Source: Synchiropus splendidus (Eukaryota > Chordata > Actinopteri > Syngnathiformes > Callionymidae). Taken from it: 64,000 nucleotides of DNA. Shown piece after piece: positions 53,801-60,765 of the stretch. The stretch is from NCBI RefSeq assembly GCF_027744825.2, contig NC_071342.1:12853501-12917500 (forward strand), given 5' to 3'. Below the pieces are notes generated by a model. It had not been told where the DNA came from. It saw nothing but the letters and a program-made list of their open reading frames with translations, and made no database searches. The translations under genes and the position numbers were made by a program. Position 1 is the stretch's first letter; each line of letters opens with the position of its first letter.

Positions 53801-53870
53801 CTGCCCCGGTTTCTGCAAGGATTTGAGCTGCATTCATCGGTGTCAATTTCACACCAACTTCCTTCAAATC
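5505..53870 (-). CDS. eys: Eyes shut homolog (EYS)-like protein, internal part, 16 exons
   Basis: Secreted extracellular matrix protein of the photoreceptor layer; in flies and vertebrates the family is needed for photoreceptor architecture and survival. Sixteen exons were found by reading EGF and LamG signatures and placing GT-AG sites: 53774-53870, 53407-53514, 50553-50698, 47445-47616, 46214-46292, 45383-45582, 41042-41166, 40425-40549, 39309-39522, 32746-32936, 32586-32677, 27157-27307, 26926-27038, 26416-26660, 19695-19871, 5505-5655. All phases match, giving about 795 residues in one frame. Domain order is EGF1-10, LamG1, Ser/Thr-rich linker, EGF11, LamG2 (first part). The start and end lie outside the window. 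Crumbs (crb1/crb2) is the main alternative, but its LamG domains sit in large exons, whereas these are split into four or five small ones. The orthology is inferred from architecture and remembered family sequence, not from an alignment. Confidence 0.85.
8762..9327. mobile_element. GTACCGTAATTTCC element, copy 1 (left end missing)
   Basis: Shares with the copy at 42142-42840 the words 'cggtctgagccctgcagtt', 'tttttacaggct', 'gatctcctggagg', 'gaagcag', 'ctgagaccg' and 'aaatttagtggatg'. The right end, reverse complemented, reads GTACCTTAAATTCCAGACTGTA and matches the left end of the other copy, so the two together define terminal inverted repeats of about 22 bases. The left terminus is absent. 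Superfamily not determined. Confidence 0.65.
9178..9218. repeat. Perfect 11-bp inverted repeat
   Basis: AGATCTTGTTC (9178-9188) and GAACAAGATCT (9208-9218) are exact reverse complements around a 19-base spacer. It lies inside the element at 8762-9327. The other family copy keeps only the right arm (42778 onward), so the hairpin may be specific to this copy. Confidence 0.8.
13176..13248. repeat. (AT)n microsatellite
   Basis: About 36 uninterrupted AT units, directly followed by an A run and, 25 bases on, by the mariner-like MITE. It produces Ile-Tyr ORFs on both strands that are not genes. Confidence 0.95.
13274..13982. mobile_element. Mariner-like MITE, copy A
   Basis: The ends CAGTGGTACCTCGGGTTCTCGA and, reverse complemented, CAGTGGTACCTCACTTTTCGAA are terminal inverted repeats flanked by TA (13272-13273 and 13983-13984), the target site of Tc1/mariner elements. 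It is about 710 bases with no transposase. A minus-strand ORF of about 107 codons is conserved in copy B and is a by-product of shared sequence rather than a recognised protein. Confidence 0.85.
15470..15498. repeat. (CT)n microsatellite
   Basis: Fourteen CT units, intronic. Confidence 0.95.
19695..19871 (-). CDS. eys: eys exon: LamG2, N-terminal strands
   Basis: 177 bases, phase 1 in, 1 out. It reads [19 protein letters not shown], then [16 protein letters not shown] and TVLY. F-D-G-x-S-F-L-E-L and x-L-x-V-K-T-R-x-x-x-G-T-V-L-Y are LamG strands A to C. Acceptor GGTTCCCAG, donor GTGAGT. The following intron is 14 kb, the longest in the window. Confidence 0.88.
20523..20720. mobile_element. 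MITE, GGGTAGATGAGG family, degenerate copy
   Basis: Retains 'ggttgatgacgttttatggaacagtgtcc', 'ggccactcgatggcac' and 'tggtttagaaatgatgtgag' in altered order and with both termini eroded. Probably an old or rearranged member. Confidence 0.5.
21893..22583. mobile_element. Mariner-like MITE, copy B, inverted relative to copy A
   Basis: Ends CAGTGGTACCTCAGTTTTCGAA and, reverse complemented, CAGTGGTGCCTCGGTTCTCGA, flanked by TA at 21891-21892 and 22584-22585. The inner sequence is the reverse complement of copy A with few differences, including the same ORF now on the plus strand (22222-22497). Confidence 0.85.
25284..25872. mobile_element. AAGTCAAGTC-rich dispersed element
   Basis: Irregular copies of aagtcaagtc/gagtca at both ends around an internal unique part. 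The left margin (gctgggagtaagtcac) and the reverse complement of the right margin (aggggtgggggcactgactc) look like eroded inverted termini. The 'longer' family is common in fish genomes, but I cannot place it in a superfamily. Confidence 0.5.
26416..26660 (-). CDS. eys: eys exon: Ser/Thr/Ala linker and EGF11
   Basis: 245 bases, phase 2 in, 1 out. After the LamG1 closing Cys there are about 43 residues rich in Ser, Thr and Ala (for example [20 protein letters not shown]), which is mucin-like and has one N-S-S sequon. EGF11 follows: [29 protein letters not shown]. The GGTC fits the O-fucose motif. Acceptor ATCTTACAG, donor GTAAAG. The EGF between two LamG domains fits both EYS and crumbs. Confidence 0.87.
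26926..27038 (-). CDS. eys: eys exon: LamG1, closing strand
   Basis: 113 bases, phase 0 in, 2 out. It reads [20 protein letters not shown], then [18 protein letters not shown]-x-I-E-I-N plus a later D-L-C is the usual end of a LamG domain, where the two cysteines pair. Acceptor CTTTTCAG, donor GTAACA. The intron to the previous exon is 118 bases. Confidence 0.88.
27157..27307 (-). CDS. eys: eys exon: LamG1, C-terminal strands
   Basis: 151 bases, phase 2 in, 0 out. It reads [50 protein letters not shown]. The core I-F-V-G-G-L-P is diagnostic of the late LamG strand. Acceptor ATTTTGCAG, donor GTGAGA. A long (TA)n tract begins 58 bases upstream of its acceptor on the transcribed strand. Confidence 0.88.
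27365..27443. repeat. (AT)n microsatellite next to an eys acceptor
   Basis: About 39 AT units whose left edge is 58 bases from the exon at 27157-27307, on the acceptor side. On the transcribed strand it lies just upstream of the expected branch point and pyrimidine tract. Confidence 0.95.
27680..27755. repeat. (AT)n microsatellite
   Basis: About 38 AT units, preceded by a short AT run at 27661-27670 and separated from the previous (AT)n by 236 bases. Confidence 0.95.
28307..28326. repeat. (CA)n microsatellite
   Basis: Ten CA units leading into the composite repeat at 28329. Confidence 0.9.
28329..28820. mobile_element. Composite dispersed repeat, copy 1
   Basis: Begins with ATTAATTAATCGCAGTTTAA-type sequence common at the ends of a fish repeat family, and ends with a block (28619-28808) shared with 51062-51257: 'tttcaagtacattcagagtagtgg', 'tccatgtttgttgttgttgttatc', 'ctagcgtgtcttgt', 'gatcagtggaccaggaact'. 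No protein coded. Confidence 0.6.
28669..28714. repeat. 18-bp perfect inverted repeat (hairpin)
   Basis: CCCTGAACAAAAGCAAAC and GTTTGCTTTTGTTCAGGG are exact reverse complements around a 10-base loop. In the related copy near 51130 the left arm has lost its outer bases. Confidence 0.9.
30676..30852. mobile_element. MITE, GGGTAGATGAGG family, partial copy
   Basis: Keeps 'gctgggttgatgacgtttcatgaaacagtgtcctg', 'ggccactagatggcac', 'gaggacact' and a right-hand 'acccgtcactac'. The internal part differs from the full copies. Confidence 0.55.
31040..31420 (-). pseudogene. Non-LTR retrotransposon fragment, end of reverse transcriptase ORF
   Basis: A minus-strand ORF (within 31022-31456) reads [40 protein letters not shown] and [10 protein letters not shown]. 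This is the region after the polymerase domain seen in many fish LINEs of the Rex1/L2-like kind. Only about 380 bases remain, so it is a 5'-truncated dead copy. It is GC-rich against its surroundings and lies in the same orientation as eys. Confidence 0.8.
32586..32677 (-). CDS. eys: eys exon: LamG1, middle strands
   Basis: 92 bases, phase 0 in, 2 out. It reads [30 protein letters not shown]. It continues the LamG fold (x-x-V-D-D-G-K-x-H-T-V matches the 'DG.WH.V' strand, with Val in place of the usual Trp). Acceptor CTATTTCAG, donor GTATTC. Only 68 bases of intron separate it from the preceding exon, so it is the shortest intron of the gene here. Confidence 0.88.
32746..32936 (-). CDS. eys: eys exon: LamG1, N-terminal strands
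   Basis: 191 bases, phase 1 in, 0 out. It reads [50 protein letters not shown]. The series F-x-G-x-S-Y-L-E-F, then V-S-F-x-T-x-x-x-x-G-T-L-L-Y, then L-x-I-x-D-G-x-L-Q is the standard opening of a LamG fold. It has one N-glycosylation sequon (NIT). Acceptor CTTTCCAG, donor GTAAGA. Confidence 0.9.
32937..39308. other. eys intron between EGF10 and LamG1, no exon found
   Basis: Phases 1 and 1 join directly. This is where mammalian EYS has a very long Ser/Thr-rich exon; the longest minus-strand ORFs here are about 80 codons and show no such composition. No repeats with clear ends were recognised and nothing else is supportable. Confidence 0.55.
39309..39522 (-). CDS. eys: eys exon: end of EGF9, incomplete EGF10, linker
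   Basis: 214 bases, phase 0 in, 1 out. It reads [35 protein letters not shown], and then about 48 residues without cysteine, rich in Ser, Thr and Ala, with the sequon N-I-T. The last EGF repeat has only four of the six cysteines. The exon ends ACA-G before GTACAC, and its phase fits directly to the first LamG1 exon. The acceptor is CTCGCGCAG, with an interrupted pyrimidine tract. No long Ser/Thr-rich exon was found between this and LamG1. Confidence 0.85.
39690..39960. repeat. Degenerate (CATC)n low-complexity region
   Basis: Scattered ccatccatc, catctatcgatccat and ttcattcaac words over about 270 bases in the intron next to exon 39309-39522. Overlapping plus-strand ORFs are artefacts. Confidence 0.55.
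40425..40549 (-). CDS. eys: eys exon: end of EGF8, EGF9
   Basis: 125 bases, phase 1 in, 0 out. It reads [42 protein letters not shown]. The donor GTGAGG follows the Val codon, and the next exon supplies GRNC to close EGF9. Acceptor CCTGGCAG. EGF9 lacks the O-glucose Ser. Confidence 0.88.
41042..41166 (-). CDS. eys: eys exon: end of EGF7, most of EGF8
   Basis: 125 bases, phase 2 in, 1 out. It reads [12 protein letters not shown], then [26 protein letters not shown] and LCRS. EGF8 carries an extra cysteine directly after its first one (ECC), giving seven cysteines in the repeat. CCSSPC still satisfies the O-glucose spacing. Acceptor TTTCCTCAG, donor GTGAGT. A run of A (opposite strand) lies just downstream in the intron. 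Confidence 0.9.
41234..41442. mobile_element. MITE, GGGTAGATGAGG family
   Basis: Left 'gcaggtagatgaggtttcat', internal 'gcagggctgatgaaacagtgtcctgat', 'gtttagaaacgatgtgaggtttcattg', 'gtgccatctggtggcc' and right 'gtttcatgaaacctcatttaccc'. Nearly full length. Confidence 0.75.
41846..41965. repeat. Gagacc/aagacc dispersed repeat fragment
   Basis: Words such as gtcgagactgagacc, ccaagtccaagatcatgac and gtcaagaccaagaccactgag form an irregular tandem-like block typical of a fish repeat. It is similar in style to the block at 25284-25872 but not the same family. Confidence 0.45.
42142..42840. mobile_element. GTACCGTAATTTCC element, copy 2 (right end missing)
   Basis: Left terminus GTACCGTAATTTCCGGACTA is intact. 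The body matches the copy at 8762-9327, and the right end stops at 'gtggtgcgctctatac' without the terminal repeat. Non-coding. Confidence 0.65.
43850..44720. other. CpG-richer block of unknown nature
   Basis: An 870-base stretch with many CpG dinucleotides in an AT-rich intron, with longer overlapping ORFs on both strands (44055-44465 plus; 44423-44719 minus). The right end carries a GTCACATGACG word and AAAATGGCCG, a match to a YY1-like site. No protein family is visible. It may be a decayed transposon or a regulatory block. Confidence 0.35.
45383..45582 (-). CDS. eys: eys exon: EGF6 and most of EGF7
   Basis: 200 bases, phase 0 in, 2 out. EGF6 reads [39 protein letters not shown]7 then has an unusually long first loop: [13 protein letters not shown] followed by [17 protein letters not shown], with an N-G-S glycosylation sequon in that loop. 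This long-looped EGF with the CFNGxTC core is the feature that reminded me most of human EYS. Acceptor TTCTTCAG; the donor is the less usual AG|GTGTGT, supported by the frame of the next exon. Confidence 0.9.
46214..46292 (-). CDS. eys: eys exon: end of EGF5
   Basis: 79 bases, phase 2 in, 0 out. It reads [26 protein letters not shown] and ends cleanly after an Asp codon before GTGAGT. Joined to the previous exon it gives a compact repeat with only three residues between the second Cys and the Ser before the third Cys (CLHGSC), so the loop is one residue shorter than in its neighbours. Acceptor is CACTTGCAG. Confidence 0.88.
46466..46760. mobile_element. Possible diverged fragment of the GTACCGTAATTTCC element
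   Basis: Contains 'tttttaaacctgatgcgccactaacttggccacac', similar to 'tttttaagccggtgcgccactgacctgtccac' at 42690-42725 and to 9115-9150. Ends not defined. It sits in the intron between exons 46214 and 47445. Confidence 0.35.
47041..47170. mobile_element. hAT-like element remnant
   Basis: The stretch 'ggttcctttggtggtgtgcccc' to 'gaaaaaggttgaaaaacactgcc' resembles the conserved end of vertebrate hAT (Charlie-type) elements. Only about 130 bases, one end. Confidence 0.45.
47445..47616 (-). CDS. eys: eys exon: EGF4 and start of EGF5
   Basis: 172 bases, phase 1 in, 2 out. It reads [44 protein letters not shown] and then [13 protein letters not shown], with the junction Ser coming from the split codon. 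Acceptor TTTCCTAG, donor GTAAGG. CISSPC fits the O-glucose motif. EGF4 has Arg where O-fucosylated repeats have Ser/Thr. Confidence 0.9.
47617..50552. other. eys intron between EGF3 and EGF4 exons
   Basis: Phases 1 and 1 join directly. Contains a compound microsatellite (49072-49160) and a short (CA)n (50167-50188). Nothing else is supportable. Confidence 0.6.
49072..49160. repeat. Compound (TA)n-(ATCT)n microsatellite
   Basis: About 18 TA units, then ATCTATCGATCGATCGATCTATCC and about eight ATCT units. The central CGAT triplet repeats inside ATCT suggest point changes homogenised within the array. Confidence 0.9.
50553..50698 (-). CDS. eys: eys exon: end of EGF2 and most of EGF3
   Basis: 146 bases, phase 2 in, 1 out. 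It reads [16 protein letters not shown], then [23 protein letters not shown] and [10 protein letters not shown]. The acceptor is TTTTCTAG and the donor GTAACT. EGF3 lacks both the O-glucose Ser and the O-fucose Ser/Thr that its neighbours carry. Confidence 0.9.
50821..51000. repeat. Compound AT-rich simple repeat
   Basis: (AT)n at 50821-50858, a CT-rich segment, ATATGTAT units, then repeats of acaatatta/caatatcac and a near-palindrome 'tattcttatgcaataagaata'. Confidence 0.8.
51062..51257. mobile_element. Composite dispersed repeat, copy 2
   Basis: Matches 28619-28808 over about 190 bases with few differences; carries an 18-base insertion-like change (ggccattgtgtagtg) and an incomplete left hairpin arm. 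Followed directly by a (TA)n tract at 51259-51279. Confidence 0.7.
53407..53514 (-). CDS. eys: eys exon: end of EGF1, first half of EGF2
   Basis: 108 bases, phase 2 in and 2 out. It reads [14 protein letters not shown], closing EGF1, then [10 protein letters not shown] and [12 protein letters not shown], opening EGF2. Acceptor CCTCAG, donor GTAAGC. It is separated from the previous exon by only 259 bases, the shortest intron among the EGF exons. CASNPC matches the O-glucose motif and AGTC the O-fucose motif. Confidence 0.9.
53774..53870 (-). CDS. eys: eys exon: first half of EGF1
   Basis: 97 bases, entry phase 1 (first two bases GA finish a Gly codon), exit phase 2. It encodes the tail of a preceding EGF repeat (GFEGSWCEI) and then [11 protein letters not shown] and [14 protein letters not shown]. 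This is a calcium-binding-type EGF with the start D-x-D-E-C. CSSNPC fits the C-x-S-x-P-C protein O-glucosylation motif, and the residues before the third Cys (GSC) fit the O-fucose motif. Acceptor CTTTCAG and donor GTAATG. This is the most 5' exon I can support; the sequence shows that at least one more EGF repeat precedes it. Confidence 0.88.
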
Positions 53871-56800
53871 CTGAAAGATAGATAAGATGGTCACGGATCA
53901 GCAGGCCTCAGTACATCTGAAAATGCCCTGTCAGATAATAACAAAGGGCCCGCTGCACAGCATTCTAATGGAACTAGTGGCCCCTATAGCACATCTCATT
54001 CTCCTGCTCTCAGCACTCGCTGTTTCCCCTTTGAGAATGTGTAAGTCTAATAATACTTCAGTGCCACAGACAGATTGGTCTGAGGGTTGGTGGTTTGGGG
54101 TTTGGGAAGTGTGCGAGAGAATAACCATGTGTGTGAGTGTCTGTGTGGGGGGACATCTTGTTAAGTTGGGGTAAGAGGAAGAAGGGAACCCAAGAGCTCT
54201 CTTGTCCTCAGTCATTAGAGGGTTCAGGGCAGGGTGGCTAAGCAGATCAGTGTGGATGCTTTGTTGTACTTTTGGGGGTAGCTGGAGCTTGAGGTGACCT
54301 TCTTGTCATAAATTCTCTGGTGCCTGGGGCTGATGTGTTGGATAGGATTCTTCCCAGCAAAATAACAAGCTTTTTTACGCTATTGGAAGCGAATCACTGA
54401 AAGAGGAAGATAGCAATTACGGCTCATTCATAGAGGGGCAAGAAGAAGAAGAGGAACTGAAAACGTGTCGTACTAGTGGCAGGCCAAATTTCCATCGGGT
54501 ACACTGGCACTGGGACAAAGAGCCGCAGCGGATACGCAACCACTCAGATCAACCACTGCGATTGGTCGCAGCCCTCAAAAGTGGATTCCAAAGGCTTCCA
54601 CTCAAATGGATGAATTCCCCTGAGCACAGCAGGCTATACCATAAATACTCAAACTGTGTGGTAATATTTGAGTATTTTTAAGGTTTTTTAGGCATTTTTA
54701 GGCGGCTGAATTAAAAAAAAAACCAACAACCTAAAACAATTCTAACTGTTTCCAGGATAATTTATTGGCACTGACTTGAGATATTACTCAAATTTATTTA
54801 GTTTTTTCATTTATTTAACTTTTTGTTACTTAATTGATTGTGTACATGCAACAAATTCCATGTCATTTTTATTGAATACTGTAAGTAAGTGAAAGTGCAA
54901 AAAAAGATAAATAAAGAAACTCTGCGGTTGTGTGGAGTATGGTTTTGTTGATCTTTAGTTTAGTTAGTTAGTTTAGTTAGTTTAGTTACCCTGCTTTAAA
55001 TGTCATAATGGCATAGCTATTTCATTTGCTACATCTTTGTAATAAATCACTTTTAATTACATTTCTAATTTTTAAATGGGTATTCTGTATTCCAAACACT
55101 GCAGTGATAACTTCAAAACTACTCAACAGTCTGTTGAGCTCCTTTTTAAACACATAAAACCAAATCATTGAATAGCACAACTTATCAAGACAATATAATA
55201 GCCTCCTCAAGGTCGTGCTTGAAGCCACATTTTACTGTTAAAGATATAAAAAGCCCCAACAGAAACCAATGAAATACCACTTTAGATTTCCTGGGCAGTT
55301 AAAAAAAAGTCCATGAGTTCAAAGGAAACGACCGAAAACAAGCGACCAACAAAATAGATGCTACTTATAGGAGGCTTTAGTACTAACTGTAAGGTGATAA
55401 ACTGAATGTAGAAACTGAATGACACTGGGGTGTAAAGTAAAAAGTTCACTATAGTGACTGAAAATACTCGATGGCATCCCACTTATCCAGCCTAAGATTT
55501 TTACATTTACTGTATGGAACTGATCATTGTTTTTAAGAATCTAATAATAAAGAAAATAAGGGGCACTTTTGTTATGCAAGGAAAAAATGGGCAAAAGTCT
55601 GGCGCACAAGCACCACTAACCAACTCAGCTATGTGATATAAGTAAAGCCACAGCCTTACATACAGGGACACACTTCCATAGCAATGTCAACTGTTATAAT
55701 GAAGTTGTCAGGTGATTTAACATCTGACTGATGGAGATGACCTATATTTCCGTTGACAAACCCAAGTTCAAACTGTGTTCCTCTTGTTGAGAATGGATGG
55801 TAATGTAGCACCCTAATAGACAAGACTCCACATTACGATGTCACGGTGATACATTGATCTTTCACTGATGTACCAGATGATTTAGCGCACACGTATGCTT
55901 AAGAGGATGCTGAAGTATAATGGAATCCATAAGTAGCACAGTGTAAAATCAGTTAAGACAGTGACACGGGCGCATCATGGGACCTGAGCATGCAGGGGAA
56001 TCTGTGAGACCACAGAGAGCACAGAGCACCTGGTGAATTATAGGAGAGCACAGATTTTCCAATCTGCCCTGTCAGTCAAGACAATGGCGCAGCACCTGGG
56101 GGACTATTTCGAATGTCACTGCAATGTAATGCATCTTCTGCAACTAAGCAGTGACTGGAGGCATCTCTTTGACAGTGTACAGAGAGAGATACCCTGGGCG
56201 CGTGCTCACCACTCACACACTCATTCCATCATCCAGAGTGTGATCACCGCACCTGCTACAGTAAATGCCTCCGAGGAGAAGAATGCGCAAGTTATCTCTA
56301 AGTGTCCCGTAAAGTCACCATGATGGACGCTTTGAATTGAAAAATGACTGACATTGTTAGGAAAAGCAATGGAAACGAAGTTTGAATTTCACCAGTGAAT
56401 TTCTCATCAGTCCCGTAAGAAGTCCCCCCTTTTGAATATTCGCTGTATCCGGAGGAAAGTGATGTCTGTACAAAATGGATGAGCGTTTTTCAATATTTTT
56501 AGGAAACATTGACAGTGGGACAAGAAACATCTGATAAAGGCTGTTTCCCATTTCTCACCCTGACACCCGTTTTTGGCACTAAAACTGGGTTTTGCGTGTT
56601 CACGTGTAAGTGCAGTATGTCCCAATACTCCTGAGACTCACCTCTTGAAATGATCCCTTCAAACCGAGGGAGCTCCGGAGATTACTTGAAACAAAGTGGG
56701 AATATGAAGGATACCAAAGCACTGTATTTAAAAACAATGTTGGATAGGACTACCGTGTCCGACAAGATGAACAATACTACATGTATGTAGAGCAGTATGT

Positions 56801-59800
56801 TTTTATTTCTTGTTGACAAACAACAGTTGACTACCATCCAGGCTAATGTTAACATCATCATACCTGCCCATTTCTTCTCCGTCTTCTCTGATGCAAGAGG
56901 CTGCAAAATCGTACACAGCGAAACACTGAACTACAGCCAATGACACATTGTCTTTACGTGTGACATCATGAAATGTTGTCAATCACTTCACTTCATTGTC
57001 GGAGGGCACTTCATAGTGGAGGACACTCAAAACCAAGTGCTGGTGTTAAGTGTTGGGGTGAGAAATGAGACACAGCCTAGGTTCTGGTGATGCTCCTGAT
57101 TAAATGTGAATCCAGACAACTTTTGAAGAATTTGCCTGTATCTGTTGTGAGAGCTGTTATGCGGGTGAGTTCCTACTGCCTTCTCAGCCACTGTACTCAT
57201 TTGAAACAGACATTTTGGGTCGGTGCTCAAGCCAGGTAAAAGGCCACTTGTCATGGTAATTCTTCCAAAAATGTTGTCGCTGTTATTGTTGGATCAATTT
57301 ATTTGAATTTACAAACATAGTAAATATTTTCCAATTTATTTCTATTACTTCCGTTCATGCTGCAGACAAACTTTAAAACAAAACATACAACATTACTGAA
57401 ATCAACTTTCATGTGACACAAGGTCGCATATACTCATTCGCTTAGTATCGAGTACATTTGAACATATTTCATATCAGGGAAATATCAACATATTTCAGTC
57501 AAGGAAAATGGGTTAGTGTTTTTCCTCTTTTATGCAAACAGAAACATACTGCTGCACTCAACAGGGGGTCCAATAATATGTCATATTGAAAGACACTCAA
57601 AAGCTCCTCTTCAACATGTAGAAATAAATATACTGCTTGGGCAAATAAATATACTGGAAATAAATACACTGCTTGGTCACCACTTGGGGTCTATCTGTGC
57701 ACATGTCAACTTATTATACTACACATTCAGATATAATGAGAAGGCATCAAATTATATCAATAAAAAGATGACAATGATGGTATGCATACATATAGGAAGC
57801 AAACTTTTATATGTGTAGTATGTCAATAAATCTGCTCCCCAAAACTAAGGTTAAACGGATTCTACTTTCATGCTAAACCTTTCAGGTGAATTTCACTGCT
57901 GGATTATTTTTCAAATGCGTTTATGATGAATTACGTATTGGAGAAGACTTGATCTATTTGGGGAGTTTTGTGGGTGGTCCAGCGGAGTAAAAGTATGCAG
58001 ATGGGTGAAGCAGCTCCATGTATAAATGTGCTTTAAACTGGTGACCGTTTGATTTATGGCTTTCAGGTAAACCCATTGTCCATTCCAAAACAGGTTTAAT
58101 GAGCTCCTTAGTGGTTCTTATCACAGAAAAGTACAGTAACTGAGGATAAACATGCACAGCTCTCCTTCCTTTGATATTTTATTCATTTAACTGCAATACA
58201 GAAAAAGTCAGTGTGGACATTGTTCGCCCAGTGGGCACATGAAGGGAGTGGGCAACGAAACACACACCTGCTCTGTCCGAGTCTTTGCATGGCTGTATGT
58301 GTGTTCGCAGTAAAGCGAATTCTAGATCACTACTTAATGATGCAGACAGTATGAGCCAGTACTTTAAATAAAGTTTTCAATGAGTTCCACAAATATGTGC
58401 TTCTCTTTAATGAATTTATAATGTGGCTTAGAAACAGCCTTGCATTTTCAAACAAAGTCTCCACAAAGTTGGAGAGAAATGCTACAGTTTATTGAGTTAG
58501 GAGGCATTCTTTTAGCCAATGGAAAACCAGCAGTACATGATCGCGTTTTATGTTTGTGGTCTCAATCCCTGGCTGCTTTTACACAATTGTTTTAATGAAC
58601 AATTTATTCGTCTAAAATGTGTTAAATTCGCCATGTTAAAAAAAATGTGATGTCATGACCATAACATTCATAATGAGCGAAAATAAGAATGAGTTGATTG
58701 AGGGACAAATTATTATTAATAATATTGAAATGTAAATTACATACTACAACAAAATTACTACCTGCACTTTATCAATACATATTTCTCATTTCACATTTTT
58801 GTGCATTTATCTGTATCTTCCTGATGAATATCATGGGTTCAAAATGTCATCTACATCTAAGATTATTTTCATTTTCTCTGACACTCTAAAAATGCTCTAA
58901 AAAAGTGTACAAACACTTTAAAGTACACTAAAATGTATGAATCGTTTGCAGTGCTTTCTATTCTCAAAGATGAATTTGTTGAGCAACGTTGAGTGTGTGT
59001 TAGCGGTTGGCTCTATCTGATAAGCGCACCCAAGTGTCAGTGAAGTGACTTTCTGCCAGAAATAGAGATGGTTCTTAGACATCCACGCGCAGCTCAAGTC
59101 TGTGACCCAATTTCAACCCGAGACCAACAACTAGCTTACCCTGCCTCCCACCTCTTTCCGCCTCTCCTCCCACCTCTGTACTACTTCACTGGGAGCTAGA
59201 CTTGAAAATGCACTGAAGGGCAAACCTCAAGGAAAAAATACTAAACTGGCTATGAAGCTCAGTGATGCAACTTTTATATATTACAGTCCGTTTAAAAAGA
59301 AATGCCCACAGTTCAGTCTATACCCCCGAAAGCATCCATAAGACTGTGTGAATCTCAAAGAAATATTTGCCCACCAACACACGAATAGACATCAAATTGC
59401 TCATTTGGTGGGAACTATTTTAAGCCTGTTTTGCCACCTGAGTTAAGGACAAAAGAGGATGAAAACAGCACAAACTTTTTACAGGATTAATTGTGCATCC
59501 TGGACTTCACTGGAGGTACAAGTCGTTGGTGTCATTTGGCACCGGTAGCTACAAAGATCCAGTTTCTAACTGTAACCCTGAGGAAAACATGGCAAGGACA
59601 TCTCTAAGTGAAGACTTTTTGTAAGACAAGAAAGAGCTGGCCTTGCACTGCTAATCTGAAATCAGTGCTTCCGTGCGTTTCTATTTCATCTGTTGTAGTT
59701 GTCGGCCAGGAACCTCAACCTCAACCTCTAGCCTGACTCTCCCATTTCCAGGTTGCTCTTCTATCACTCTCTGCCAAGTAGCCCTCATTAAGGCCAAACC

Positions 59801-60400
59801 GAAACATCTGTGCCCTGCAGACAAGATGACTTGGGCTTCCTGGCTAACAGCCCCACCGGACTGTCATTGCTCAAACGGACAGAAAAAGTTGAACGGCTTT
59901 TACTCAACTAAGCTTTCAGATAATTCTGTGGCTTTTAGTTGGGCTCTCTTAGTTTACAGCTAAAAAAGAAAACTAATTTCATTGTGGGTGTGTTCCGTAA
60001 ATCCTTGGAAACACAGTCCCAGCAGACTCCTCCTAATGGTTGTTTTTTTTTATTTCACTTAAGTGACCACATCATGTTTTTCATTGGACCGATACAGTTC
60101 AGAGATGCGTCTAGGGAAAACTGTGTTTTGTGCAGCAAATCTAATGGATAAAACACCTAATATATAATCTTTAGAAAATGGAACTGCAGTTCCTCCCTAA
60201 GCCCCATGAGCCTGACGCCTCATTCCTCAGAAAGGTCTGTAAATCTAAAAAGCAAGCCGACATTTTTTCACTTTTTAAAGGATAGGTAAATGATCTTACT
60301 TGAACCAAGTTTTGTACCTCTCTTTCCGCTCAAAGATCTTTGGAATTCTTTTTGTTGCATCAGTGTTTTATAAAGGAACAGATCATATCAAAACAAAGCG
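53871..60400. other. Upstream eys intron, no exon found
   Basis: No EGF-like cysteine pattern with splice sites was found on the minus strand here, although the protein requires at least one preceding exon (phase 1, ending in G of a Gly codon). A (TTAG)n run is at 54955-54990. No other supportable feature. Confidence 0.5.
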
Positions 60401-60439
60401 GCTTGCCTTATTAACCCATCTGTCCGAGTGTGTTACGCA

Positions 60440-60562
60440 CAGTGGATGAGTGGTGTGCGGTGTTAAGCCTGTCTCACAGGAGTGTCTATTGGTTGGTGTG
60501 ACAGCTCTCCTCATTGGCTGAAGGAGGCGTGTGCGTACTTGCGTGTTGACGTAGGAAGTGTT
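60440..60562 (+). promoter_or_regulatory. Candidate plus-strand promoter
   Basis: Two inverted CCAAT boxes (ATTGG at 60488-60492 and 60513-60517) 25 bases apart and a CRE-like TGACGTA at 60547-60553, in a locally CpG-rich stretch with no TATA box. This is a common vertebrate housekeeping-promoter layout. It is read from motifs only. Confidence 0.4.
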
Positions 60563-60765
60563 ATGGAAGCCAGAGAAGCTTACTCGTTTTTGACCGTGCT
60601 ATTGATGTTTTTTGTTTGGAATACTGCAGTTATTTTGTTGTCACCAGAAGAACAATTTCAAAAAATCCCATCAACAGGAATAACTGGACACGCGTCAACT
60701 ACAGGCTCGACTTCCATAACAAAGTGTGTTTGGAAAAGAATAGACGGAACCATACTTACACCACC
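60563..60765 (+). CDS. Candidate first coding exon, unknown membrane or secreted protein
   Basis: An ATG at 60563, 10 bases after a CRE-like site, opens a frame of 67 complete codons. It begins MEAREAYSFLTVLLMFFVWN and is followed by a hydrophobic stretch ending near residue 26, which looks like a signal peptide or signal anchor. After that comes a Gly/Ser/Thr-rich stretch and KCVWKRIDGTIL. At 60766 the sequence GTAAGAT is a strong donor, leaving phase 2. The open frame continues only one codon past it. I do not recognise the protein, and no downstream exon was identified before 64000. It may also be a decayed exon copy or chance. Confidence 0.3.

Noticed and set aside
5505..53870. Crumbs (crb1/crb2) as the identity of the gene
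   Set aside because: EGF-LamG-EGF-LamG order also fits crumbs, but crumbs LamG domains lie in large exons and its EGF array is differently split. The long-looped EGF7 and the small LamG exons fit EYS better. Not excluded by an alignment.
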